DNA from: Triangularia verruculosa
Taxonomy: Eukaryota; Ascomycota; Sordariomycetes; Sordariales; Podosporaceae
Length of the DNA stretch: 64,000 nucleotides
Direction of reading: 5' to 3'
Assembly: GCA_033296885.1 (NCBI GenBank)
Contig: MU863946.1
Location: 124,001 to 188,000, forward strand
Of this stretch, positions 47,915 to 58,832 are shown piece by piece; the stretch's first letter is position 1; every line of letters begins with the position of its first letter. The position numbers were made by a program, and so were the translations under genes. The notes under the pieces are model-generated. The model saw nothing but the letters and a program-made list of their open reading frames with translations. It did not search any database and was not told the DNA's origin.

Positions 47915-50900
47915 CATACGGGTGCCAGGGTTGGTTTACGGTAAGAAGCCCACGCACGCATGGACGCACTGGGGGTTCTGTCCCAACACGGGCAGCCCTC
48001 TATGAAGTGGTACCGCTGTGGAAATGTGCATTCAGATGCCTGTGGGAGCAGCAAAGATAATAGAGTCGTCTTCTTTCCTTTACTCCGCAGGCTCGTGGCA
48101 TTGAATTCCTAAAAATCTTATTCTCCAATACCTGTCTGACATCTTGTGCCCTGAAACGCCAACGACCGAGAGGCGTCGGATGTCGGAGAGCACCTGGACC
48201 GCCAGTTGTGTTTTCTACACCAGCTGCTGACAATCGAAATTGTTCTCGAAGAATCGCCAAACCCCTCTGAAAATAAAAAAGCTCGCCAGGGGCATGCACC
48301 CCCCCCACCTGTGGGTAAGTGATCGCTTGTTCCGCAAGCCGATGCGACCGACAAGACTTTTTCGCCGTCGGCCCTGGGCAATTTCCAGGTGGATCGGAAG
48401 GGATGTGAGCAGCAGCGGCAGGGAACAGGGGCCCAATGGGTCTGTGCCTGATCGGTGACGCGGTTATCTTTGGCGTGTGGCTTTGAGCGGAAGCTAGGCC
48501 CGTGTTGTCAACATGATTCCAGTGACGTGGGAGGGTCAGGGGCATTGAGATTTTCCTCGACCGCCCTGACGCTCTGGGACGGTCGAGAATACATAGATTG
48601 GATGAGACGACGAGAGGACGGTTTGAGCAGTATGCGTCCCGGAAACAGCCAGCTGGACGTTGAGTGAGGTGACAGTGGTGTGGCGGGGGAGGCCACCTGC
48701 CAAGGCGAGAGTGGGTGGATGTATCCCAAAGCCCGGATTTGGCTTCTTACAACACTTCTTACTGTCACTGTTTCAGGCCAATGAAGAAGCTCCAGTTGAC
48801 TCTTCCTGATGGTTCACTTCGTGTCCGCTTACCATCCGGTTCAATCAATCTATTTCCACCGCGGAACGACTGAAAGCAACCTCACATCTGGCCGAGCTTC
48901 CAAGAAATTATCCTGGCCTCTATATCAACACAATCTCTTTTCTCGTTCAGTAGTCCAACGTCCCGAGAGTGTACACTATTCGTCACAGGCAATGACGCCC
49001 TTGAAATGGAGTTGTTTGATGACTGGAATTGTAGTGCATTTCTGCTTCCTTGTGACTAAGCTGACAATAGGCTTCTAGCGTGTATATTTTTCTTTGTAAG
49101 ATTCGGACGCTCGTCCTACGCAGATACGGATACAAGCAATTGATCCTCTCAGAGGCTCAAACCCACCCTGTGCAAAAGGCAACTGTTTGTTGCCTTTTGA
49201 GGATGGCACACCGCTTGTGGACCATGGCAACTGTCGAACGATTTAATGACACGAAGCGTTGCAATGGCGCTGGCTTGGAGCTCTGCATCTGCTGCATGCA
49301 TGTTTGGGATAGGTATTGTATCCGCACTTGTCTTCTATCTGGATAAGGGCATTTAATGGCTAGGTGCCTAATGATATTATACACCTTTTTCAAGAGCTAT
49401 TAACTCACTATCTTCATGCATGAAAAGACCACTACATCGTGGTCAAGTTAGATGGTATTGCATGTCAGAATTATACCTCTGATACAGTAGAGAAGGCCTA
49501 ATGATTATCTTCTGAAGGCCCAATAAGTGTCTTTCGAAGTCTCTTACCATCTTCCTAAGGTAAGGATTATAAGGCCTTGTCCCTGTTTTGCAGTACCAGT
49601 CTTTTTATCCACGTATTGAAACATTCGGTATTTGCGCCTCCTGTGCTGCCCCTGTTGAGCTGACGCTGGGCAGTCGCACTTGGACAGGTCTGTGGCTTGG
49701 CGCCACGCACTTGGTGGGGCCCCTGTCTGTGTGATTTCAGATGATGACGCACCTGGGTGGGGCTCTTTCCAATTTTCCCAGCCTCGATCAAGCGGTGTTC
49801 ATCGTCGAATTCGAAGAGGGCCAGCCAATGATCATTCCGGCCTCCTCTCTGGAAGTGAACCGCGCCCTGAGACTTCTTCAACCAGAGTCTTGATGCTAGA
49901 GGAATTCCTCAAAGTCCGAAACAGGTCTCTGACCGAGCATGCGAGCGACTCGGAGTTTGGTACTGCAATGCAGCCTTTCTCGCATTATGGAGCTCTGCCA
50001 TCCGGTGAGCTGTTATCAAACAAACACCACACCCTAAAGACCCATAAGCATCGAGATTCCCGCTTGAGGGTCGCCAGGTTGGCCAGGTACGGATCCTACC
50101 CTGACCAGACTTTACCATCAAGATGGCAGCACTGTGGCAGGTGCTAATTCCGTAACAAACGCTCCGTACCAATAGAGATGCTTTATCACTATCCTGCTAT
50201 CTCTCAACAACCTGGGTGATGGTCAAATCCCATCTGCGAAACGCCATCTTCCCACGTCTTCTCCCGCGTCTCAACAGCCTGGGGGTTTGACCGTTGCGGC
50301 GTAAAATCTCCGGAAGCAACCTTCAATGGATGCCCATCAATGCCGAGCGCTGGATGAGGCCAGTGCGCCCAGCCATAACGCAGAGAGCCTCATCTTGGCG
50401 GTCGATTACCTTTGAAAGATGAGGATTGACATGCACAGAGACGATTTTCTCGGTCGATAGACGCCACGGCGGAAATCATTGGAAAAGCTCTTGACAACTG
50501 GTCATCAAACATCTCGATGTTGCCTTCCTATCCCCCCGTCAGCCCGTCCACAGTGGGTTAAAGCTACATTTGGGCCCTGCAGATACAGGGGGTTCTTCCA
50601 GGAAAACCTGCAAGATTTTCCAAGAATTTGGAGATTTGGGTCCAACTTCCCCTCACAGCCGGCCAGTAAAGTCGATAATAGCTACTATCGACCATCCAGC
50701 GTACAGTCGCATCTCTCTCCTGCAGTTGGGTCACCCGCCATCTCCTGTCCAGTTTGATAACCAAGGCACGCAGGGCACCAGCTGCAGTGAGGCAGTGGGA
50801 AACCATTTTTACCGGCACTTCTGATCATCACTTCGGTCTGTCCTTCCCGGGAACTTTGTCGATTCCGAAAGACAGGCGGGGAGGCAAGTTGGATGCCCAA

Positions 50901-52988
50901 CCGTAAACCGGACTCGACCATGCTGCACAGTTGGGGTTCTAAATCAAAGTGGCCAATCGAGAAGCTGTTGGTAGCAAGTTTGTGACACAATGACATCGGA
51001 GTACACACAAAAAGGACGCCCCTTGGCAATCTGTCTGACACAAACTTTCCGCGATGCATTTCCGAGCGTCTTACCAATTATTCGGAAGCCCGCCCCTGTT
51101 TTGTACACCAGCAAAAGCCGTAAGCACCACGGCCCAGTGCAGGTTCATGTTGACGCCAACATGCCCCTATCGTCGACATTTCAACTTACATACGACCCAG
51201 TGCAGTCGGCTAATTGCACCAGATGCATGAGGCAAAGACGGCATTGGACGGGCACCGGCGAATCGGCTAGACACCAAACGACCCATCCACAAGTGCCCGT
51301 TGTTCGGGACGGCCCAGTGAACCTTGCTTCGTCAAAGTGTCAAGCAAGACTTGATATTGTTTATTTACCCTGCTGGGATAGACTGTCAGACCAACCAGAT
51401 GACGATGATGTGTTGGAACCTGCGAGACGATGCCTTGGTTGGAGTTGATGAAGGCATCATTACAACTGGTACTGGAGCAGGCGGCTAAAACTAAGCAATC
51501 CTTCAACATGCCAGGTCTGCTTCTCGGCCATGATGTGCGCTGCCAGCATGGTCAATATTGACGTCTCTTTACCTCCTGCTCAACACTTTGGTTCCCATCC
51601 AGGAAGCTGATAGCATAGATGGGCGTATGATGGACAATTGATAGCCAACCATGAGCATCTGGGGTTGGCCGGATGGAAAGCCACCCGCTCCAGCCGCGTC
51701 CCATCCCCTATTTTGTGACCTTGATATTGAACAATGTCTTTTCACATGTGGCGCCACTGCAACGTGGGAGTTTTCTTTCATGATGGTGAGAGGATGGAGG
51801 GAGAAACTCAGCGCCGTGACCATTAGGCGTCTATCCCATGAAATTACAACGAGGCTAATCTCACGATACCGAAAACGAGGGTAACGGTCGGGGGGAGGAA
51901 GGATTGAAGAGCTATTTTCTTCTTGCCGCTCACCTGCTATATATGGCTCGGGCCGTAATTGACGTGGCTGGCTATCGTAGGGTTTAGTTTTCGTGGGGCT
52001 GAAGGAAGCCTTACCTCTTTAAGGCATGTCTCAGTCCAATATTGCCAGCCAACGACGTTGCAGAATATTGTAGAAGAAAAAACATAAGACTGATTGCTTG
52101 ATGTTGAGGGGGAGGTTGGGGTGGGTAGGGGGGTGTGATGATAGTTCATAAGTCTGTCAATCTGTACCTATTTAGCAAAGATACTCCGTAAAGTTTGGAT
52201 AATGTTTTTGATAGGGGACGGAAGTCCCGGACTAGCTATCTACCTAGGAAAGCCTGCCGCCGAATCGAGAGACATGATGGCGTGTTTTTTTTGCGGTAGG
52301 GTTGTCGTACGAAAAGCGCTGCCCTCAAGGAGATAGCGAGGAGAGACACTTGAATAGGGGCCTGCGGGTTCATGTCTGAGAAAGGGGTTCTTGGCATATG
52401 AGACATGGCAGCCCGGAGTCCCAAGTTTTGTGGCCGGGTATCTGCAGATTTGTGTGCCTCTCCTGACCTCTCGCTGCCTCTGGTTAAATGACTGTACTTG
52501 TCTGATGGGAGGTCGAACATCGTGAGGAGGTATCTCTTCGAGAAACCATAACTACAAGGTCAAAGACTCTGACGTTCTTCACCAAGGCGTTTGACTTTTC
52601 TACCAAGTGTTTGCGATGGGACTCTTGGAGACAACCCTACCTGAACAGCAGCTGATATTGAACCGGTGTTGATGTGATGACTTTTAGAAGATCCCAAGGG
52701 AGAAGCCCAGTGGTGCGGCTTGAGAGATTGTTTATCCCTAGACTGCGTAGCTACTTTTCAACAGACGGCATTAACTAAAATGGTCAACTGAGTAAACACT
52801 ACCATATATCTAAACTGCGTAGCAACCTCTCCATTTAACGAGCCAAAGCCTGACTGGTGATAGCTTCATCTCGCGGCCGAGCACCTCGGTTGACAACCAG
52901 CGTACCTTCAACCATAACTTCCCACCCGACCCGAGCCAGACAGAAAAGACATCGCAAAAAAGATGCTTCCTCATGGCCCATGGAGAGC
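47915..52988. other. 5 kb gene-free block
   Basis: No supported protein gene on either strand. The part at about 48.95-49.60 kb is AT-rich with many TA steps, unlike its flanks, and could be a decayed repeat; I see no paired ends. Open frames at 48000-48545 (-), 49680-50147 (+) and 50990-51448 (+) lack protein-like features. Confidence 0.45.
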
Positions 52989-52992
52989 AAAA
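52989..52992 (-). terminator. Possible Pol III terminator (T4) after tRNA-Ala
   Basis: Four T on the minus strand, 12 nt downstream of the discriminator base of the tRNA, a usual position for RNA polymerase III termination. Confidence 0.4.
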
Positions 52993-53004
52993 GAGAAGTT
53001 ATCA

Positions 53005-53125
53005 TGGACGAGCTGGGAATCGAACCCAGGACCTTTCGCATACAATGGGTATCCCTGACATCGTGAAGATGGCAAGGATTTTTGAGTATGCTAAGCGAAC
53101 GCTCTACCAACTGAGCCACACGCCC
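53005..53125 (-). tRNA. tRNA-Ala (AGC) with a 48-nt intron
   Basis: On the minus strand a complete cloverleaf is visible: acceptor GGGCGTG with CTCGTCC, D-arm GCTC-AGTTGGTA-GAGC, anticodon stem TTCGC with GCGAA, loop TTAGCAT with anticodon AGC, T-arm CTGGG-TTCGAAT-CCCAG, discriminator A. The 121-nt gene becomes a 73-nt tRNA after removal of a 48-nt intron placed after position 37, the normal site for nuclear tRNA introns. The acceptor stem has one G-U and one U-U pair. The GGTTCGAATCC B box is present. The only other open frames here are shadows of this gene. Confidence 0.93.
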
Positions 53126-53582
53126 TGTTTTCTGTTGTTGGAGTTCGAGGTGGAACTCGTGTCTATGAGAGATTGTGTAAAGAAGCGAAGTTGAGGGTCC
53201 ACCACCAGCCTTAGGACTTGAGGGCCCCATCATCAGCTGTACTTTGTTTGATATACGCAGAAGCTTTTCAAGGCAAAAGAAAAGTCTGCTTTTTTGTAGA
53301 TGAGCGCTCTGTTTTGAGTCATCCGTCATACTTGACATGCTGTGGTCCAGCCAACCTGAAGAAGGTCGAAAAACTGAAGGACATAGTTGATGCTATCGTG
53401 ACGGTAACTTGCATGCCCTCCTGTACACGAACTTTACACGTCTGATACCAAAGTACACAAGACCATAAAAGCCGCCATGCTTGCCAATGCCATACCTCAT
53501 ACCCAGTGCCTGCTCCTTATGCTCTGCTACGTCTATGTGCGCAAAACCAAAACCTCGGCCCCTTCATAGCATCATCTATCCT
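53126..53582. other. Intergenic between tRNA-Ala and CAB2-like gene
   Basis: 457 bp holding the tRNA 5' flank and the 3' flank of the ligase gene. Nothing else was recognised. Confidence 0.5.
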
Positions 53583-55086
53583 TCAAGCCCCCAGCTTCTT
53601 CTCCTCGGAATTCTTGATATACTTAGTATGCAACTCCGCCACCGCCGGGATAATCAAGCTCTCAATCTCCACCTCCGGCTCCTGTTCCGGCAAGCTCTTT
53701 GGATCCAACGGCTCATCCTTCTCCGCTTCTTTAATATCTTGAATCCTCCCACTCTGCGGTACCCTGATCCACTTGTCCGGATTCCCGGGGCCGACAAACA
53801 CCACCTCCCACTTTCTCGTCGACAGTAAGTTACCAATCACCAAGTGATGCTGGTACCGATCGAGCGAGTACCTCGCCTTGTGGACCAAGATCTTGGGGTC
53901 AGTCTCCAGCTTAAAGGAGACGATCATTCCCTCTGGCGACCAACCCTCTACTAGGTTCTTGAGGAACTTGGGGACGGGATCAAGGTCGACGACGAGGCGC
54001 TTGCTCCGCGGGACCGAGGGGGACGAGTCAAAGTTGTCAAAGGTTTCTTCCTCTTCCGAGACCGGTTTTGACTTTTTGTTGAAGGCATCGGCTGCGTCGG
54101 TGGATTGGATTTTATGTTCAGACATGCGATCGGGCTTTCCATCCAGTCAGTACTGACAAATGTGACAGAAAGAAGGACAACTTACGGGCACAAAGAAATC
54201 GCTGACTGCCGCGGCGAGATAGAGCAGTCCCTTAGGCCCCAAAGGCTTCATCAACTGTGCAATGCTGCGGAGCTCGTGGAGATAGTCGGAGATGCTGACA
54301 AAGGGAAGAACAAGAAGCATGTTCTTGTCACGCGCCTCGCGGTATTTCCGCAAGACGTTGAGCATCTTGCTAGCGTCTTCGTCACGAGCTACCACGCTGC
54401 CGTTAGGTCCCTCGCGGAGGAAGTCAAGAAAACAGTCGGTGGCATGGCTGTAGTGGCGGGAGTAGGGAAGAAGGGAGAATTGCCGGTGACTATCGTTGTG
54501 TTAGCCTGCCAGGTCTCCAGTAGGGAAATGAAAAGTAGGAAAAACCAACAGGAAAAGCACAGCGTAACCTGCTTCTAGGAAGTACTCGGCGCTAGTCTGA
54601 ATTATTGTCAGTTTCCCTTCCTTCTAGAGTCCAAATCCTCGACTGCTGTTCGGATGACTCCAACTGAAGCCTAGAAAGACTTCACCCCTGGACACTAGCA
54701 TCGAATGCATGTCGTCACCTTGGCAATAAGGGGCAGAGAGCATCAGGATCAAAACATCACTTACAGCTCCTCTCGTACCAGCCGAAAAGTTATCAATAAA
54801 CCGCACCGTTTGTTTCTCTGTTTTCCAACAATCTCATTAGCAACCCCCCTTACGCGGAAATATAACCATCTCTGTTGATGATCAACATACCCAGCGGCAC
54901 AGTAGTACCCCCCGAAGTAACCAGCACCAACCTTCTCCCCGCCTTTGAATGAAAGTCAATAAAGTCCTCTGCCAGAGCAACGTGCTTCTGAAGGTCCTTG
55001 GGTGGGGGGTTGGCGCTGAAGTAGTGGTCCTCTGCCAGAGCGGCGAGGTTGGAAGGAGGAGATTCGGAGGGGGTGTGAGGCAGCAT
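53583..55086 (-). CDS. cab2: Phosphopantothenate-cysteine ligase (CoA biosynthesis)
   Basis: Five exons, 55086-54891, 54817-54765, 54596-54550, 54489-54186 and 54134-53583, join in phase to give 383 residues. Introns are 73, 168, 60 and 51 nt; the third uses an atypical donor, GTTGGT. Seen in order: LVLVTSGGTTVPLEKQTVR and FIDNFSAGTRGA (nucleotide-binding start of the family), TSAEYFLEAGYAVLFLHR, LLYLAAAVSDFF, EHKIQS, then LVVDLDPVPKFLK and a helix-rich end. This is eukaryotic PPCS (yeast Cab2), which joins cysteine to 4'-phosphopantothenate in the cytosol, the second step from pantothenate to CoA. Length and motif order are normal. The ORF splits look confusing unless the introns are removed. 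Confidence 0.93.
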
Positions 55087-56637
55087 ATTGACTATTGCCT
55101 CTGTGGCTCAAGGATGAAGATGGGCGTAGGTGTCCGTGAGTGAGGTCTGTGGTTCAGTTAGTTTTGATATCTTACTGAGGGAAGTGCCAGAGGTTTAGAT
55201 AACCAGCAGTTTTGAGGTTCCAAATGCTCATGTCTAATGATCGAGTGGAAAAGGCTCAAAAAGTGGTCCGACACTCACTGACCTTCAGCTCTGAGCCTCG
55301 GAATCAACGTGTTGAATGCTGTTGTCCTTGCCCGTCCTCTTGAATAGGTGACTATAAAGCTGAAGCTGATGAAAAATGATGACCCGGTGGTGCCAGCCGG
55401 TGTAATCTCAAATGCTGTGCCCGTCAATCCGAGTATCCAATTGATCCAAGTGTGTAAGAAGTACAGCCGAATCAGATCAAGAGGCCCTGCGGCAGAGGGG
55501 CGGCAAATGCGTGCACTTTCGGGATCCTGGATAGCTCTGGCGATAGTGGGGTAACGGCCCCATGAGTGGACTGCGGGGAATTCATCGACTCAAGCCGCCT
55601 CCTACTGGCGGGTGGAAGGCCACCTCCAGGTTCCACTCGACAGCCTTGAAGCTCGGCAACATTAAGGTAGCTGAGGTCTCCCGAGTGTCCTCCAATTTTT
55701 GATTGTGAGTCCTATCAAAGAACGATTCTTTTTAACAGGACGCCATGTAAAACAATGTCTTCTTCAGAGTATGTTCTGGCCGAGCGTGGCGATCATGAAC
55801 CGCCTTGTCGCATGGTTGAACATTCAGGCTTCAACCCGAACCTTGCACGGGATGGCAATGAGCAAAGGTTTCCAGGTGTCTCCTTCATCAATTCCATGCC
55901 AAATGATTCTATGGTTCAATTCGCACTCCCCAACTGCTGTCTGGGTAGAGGAAGAGACTCTAAGAAGCCATGAGTTTCCGGATCCAAAGAGCACACGCGA
56001 CTCCACACGCGTACTGGGAGACCAGCTGATAGATATATGGAGATGTCCGGTACAGGTGCCCCTGACTGGGTGGGAATACTTTACACGACAATGCCAGGCT
56101 CCCCAAGTTGATTGGTTGAGATATGTCAAACGTCCAGGATACGACAAGAGGGAAAACATGTGCCTTACCCATCAAACGCCTTTGAGAGAGGAGCGAAGCA
56201 TGCAAGCACTCGAAGACGGTACTGAGGCGTATCACAAGACAAAAAGCTACCATGACTGGGGAAGGGAAATTGTCACGTAGATGGGTGGATGTTCTGTTGG
56301 ATTTGCTCTATTTTTCTTGCCATGTTTGTGCCGTAGTCCCTTGGGCTAGAGCGAGCCTTGGGCGTCTGCTTTCATATGCCAGCGAGTGACCAGCATCGCG
56401 GAGGTTGGACTCGCCGGTCCAGATCTGGTCTTCACAAGCAAGCCACGCCGGATGAACAATGCGTTTCGAGTCGCTCTTTGTTGGTCATGCCATTGGTATT
56501 TTGTTTCCTATCAGCACTCCCGCATCCCAGACCAAATCCATGCAGGGCATCTTTCCGTGCCGAACGCAATGAACCCCATGCAGTGAGAAATAAGCAACCC
56601 ATAAAGAACACCACCTCATCCGCCTTCCTGCAACACC
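55087..56637. other. Intergenic: CAB2-like promoter and eL21 3' flank
   Basis: About 1.55 kb. The 140 nt next to the ligase start are ATG-free on its sense strand. The only notable open frame is the weak candidate at 55771-56280. The stretch next to eL21 should be its 3' UTR. Confidence 0.45.
55771..56280 (+). CDS. Weak candidate small gene, unrecognised
   Basis: An ATG at 55771 opens 169 codons ending in TAG. The translation has ordinary protein composition (for example WVEEETLRSHEFPDPKST, QVDWLRYVKRPGYDKRE). A second overlapping frame (ATG at 55755, 72 codons) also looks protein-like, which weakens both. There is no codon bias, no family match and no clear promoter. It may be a relic or chance. 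Confidence 0.15.
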   Translation: MFWPSVAIMNRLVAWLNIQASTRTLHGMAMSKGFQVSPSSIPCQMILWFNSHSPTAVWVEEETLRSHEFPDPKSTRDSTRVLGDQLIDIWRCPVQVPLTGWEYFTRQCQAPQVDWLRYVKRPGYDKRENMCLTHQTPLREERSMQALEDGTEAYHKTKSYHDWGREIVT

Positions 56638-57342
56638 TTAGATCGTGGTCTCGTAGGCGACAGGGGCGACAGTCTCGGGCTTGTTGTCCTTGATGGAGAT
56701 GGTCCGCGCCTCGCGGGGGAGGGCGGGTTGTCTCTTAAGCTGAACGGGCTTGCCCTCGGCCTTGGCCTTCTTCTTGAGCTCGGCGTTCTCCTTAACGCGG
56801 CGAAGGAAACCCTCACGGGAGCGCGAGGGCTGAACGTGCTCGATACGGACGTTGAGGCGCTTCTCGATGTAGCGGTGCTTGACCTTCTTGTAGATGATGA
56901 TGCCGACGGCGGACTTGGTGACGTTGTAGATGACGCCAGTCTTGCCGTGATAGACCTTGTGGGCCATACTGTTTGCGACAAAGTCAGTCCCCAATTCTGC
57001 ACGCAAGTCTTGTCTGGTATGTCCATCGCGCCGCCATTCCCCTCCGGAATTTCGACTTTGGTGATAAAGATTCCCCGCTTCGTCCAGCCAGCGCAATCGA
57101 ATTCGTGTTTAGGAAAACCGGGATGTTCGCTTACCCCTTCTGGACGGCACCGTTGACCTTGATGTCGACGATATCGCCAACCCTGCAATCGGTTAGCACC
57201 CGAGTCCCAAGAGTCGCTGCATCAGTCCTCGAACATACTTGTACTGCTTAAGGTACGTCGACAGTCTGATCATACCCTTCTCCCGGAAGGACCGGGCGAA
57301 GGCGTATCTCGTACCAGCACGGAGACCAGCGGGGTGACCCAT
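56638..57342 (-). CDS. rpl21: 60S ribosomal protein eL21
   Basis: Exons 57342-57239, 57182-57135 and 56968-56638 join in phase across introns of 56 and 166 nt to give 160 residues, the normal length. The sequence is unmistakable: MGHPAGLRAGTRYAFARSF, LSTYLKQYKVGDIVDIKVNG, MAHKVYHGKTGVIYNVTKSA, VNKR-type basic middle (KKVKHRYIEKRLNVRIEHV) and a basic tail. It is a structural protein of the large ribosomal subunit. It is divergent with the uS4 gene, giving two ribosomal-protein genes back to back over about 310 bp and probably sharing regulation. Confidence 0.97.
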
Positions 57343-57652
57343 TGTGATTGATTATGGGGTTGTCGTCGTGGGTCGAGATCTGTCGAGATGGTGTTGTCGC
57401 TGGCTGGCGAATTTGGGAATTTTGTGTGAACGCAAATCTGAGGGTCGGGATTTGCACGCGGGTGACTAAGCTGGCTGCGGGCTGCTCTCAACCAACCAGC
57501 CATTGTTAGGGCAAGCTGGCGGACCCGCAAGCACGAACCACCACAAACCCACCCCTCCGGATGCCATTCTATTTTCTGTGAACACCAAAGGAAGGTCCAG
57601 AGTTTGGAAATTTTACTCGACCGATCGACTCTCACCAGCCTCAACGACAAAG
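57343..57652. promoter_or_regulatory. Divergent ribosomal-protein promoter eL21 / uS4
   Basis: 310 bp between two divergent ribosomal-protein start codons, so both core promoters must be here. I do not assign a named motif. Confidence 0.6.
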
Positions 57653-58470
57653 ATGGCCCCTCACTCGTACTCCAAGACCGCTAAGGTCCCTCGCCGTCCC
57701 TTCGAGGCCGCTCGTTTGTATGTTTGATCGACTCGCTCTTCCCTCATCGATTGCGGCCTCTGTTTGGCAGCTCGAGATTTGCGAACCCTCGCCGTCGCCA
57801 GCTCCGATCATGCCTGCAAATCAATCACCGGCCACTAAGCTAGAGCTTGACTCAGCTTATGTCGATTGTGATCCTGGACTAACCTTCCGAATCTCAGGGA
57901 CTCCGAGTTGAAGCTCGTTGGCGAGTACGGTCTCCGCAACAAGCGTGAGGTGTGGCGCGTCCTGCTCACCCTCTCCAAGATTCGTCGTGCTGCCCGGTAA
58001 GCTTTTCTCCAACCTTGCTAGTTTTAAAATATCTTGAAAAATGCTAACAAAACGACCACAGTGAGCTTCTTACCCTTGACGAGAAGGACCCCAAGCGTCT
58101 CTTCGAAGGCAATGCCCTCATTCGCCGTCTTGTCCGCGTCGGTGTGCTCGACGAGTCCCGCATGAAGCTCGATTACGTCCTTGCCCTCAAGGCTGAGGAT
58201 TTCTTGGAGCGCCGCCTCCAGACCCTCGTCTATAAGCTGGGTCTCGCCAAGTCCATCCACCACGCTCGTGTCCTTATCCGCCAGCGCCACATCCGTGTCG
58301 GCAAGCAGATCGTCAACGTTCCTTCTTTCGTCGTCCGTCTCGACTCCCAGAAGCACATTGACTTCGCTCTCACCTCCCCCTTCGGTGGTGGCCGCCCCGG
58401 CCGTGTCCGGAGAAAGAAGGCCAAGGCCGCCGAGGGTGGCGAGGGTGAGGCCGAGGAGGACGAGGAGTAA
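57653..58470 (+). CDS. rps9: 40S ribosomal protein uS4 (S9)
   Basis: Exons 57653-57717, 57898-57996 and 58062-58470 join in phase across introns of 180 nt (GTATGT...CTAAC...CTCAG) and 65 nt to give 190 residues. The N-terminus is MAPHSYSKTAKVPRRPFEA. The S4 RNA-binding domain is clear (RRLQTLVYKLGLAKSIHHA; VLIRQRHIRVGKQIVNVPS). The tail is basic then acidic (RRKKAKAAEGGEGEAEEDEE). uS4 is an early-assembling small-subunit protein near the mRNA entry channel. Confidence 0.97.
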
Positions 58471-58832
58471 ATTTAGAGGCATCTTTTTATACCAAAGGGA
58501 ATTGATTGGGACTTCGAGGGACGGGCTACGAAAACTGGTCTTGGCAGGAACTTGGGGCCTCTGCATCATGCTGCTTTACAGGCGTTAGTCGGCGTGCAAT
58601 GCATCGAGATTTACCGTACGATATACTCGGCAGCGAGTCACCAATCGAGCCTCAGCTCTTCTGAAGGACCTCTGCTTTTCCACCGTAATTTGTCTGCATG
58701 TGATGTGATACTGCCGTAGATTGCACCTCCTGATAAGATATTTCCGGAACCTGAGTGTGTACCTTGATGGACAGTCTGGTATGCTCCAAATCAGGGGTAT
58801 CATGAACATTTTCTATAGTACAGCGATTACAT
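58471..58832. other. Convergent 3' region uS4 / SLU7
   Basis: 362 bp between the stop codons of two convergent genes; both 3' UTRs should lie here. Nothing else was seen. Confidence 0.55.

Noticed and set aside
46972..48054. 360-codon open frame on the minus strand
   Set aside because: It has no ATG at its start (TTG) and only one internal Met, and it is Pro/Ser/Arg/Thr-rich without motifs. Its length is partly explained by the pyrimidine-rich, ATG-depleted leader strand. Kept only as part of the leader finding.
52835..53338. 167-codon minus frame with phrases such as GRVAQLVERSLS
   Set aside because: It is a read-through of the tRNA-Ala gene and its flanks, not a protein gene.
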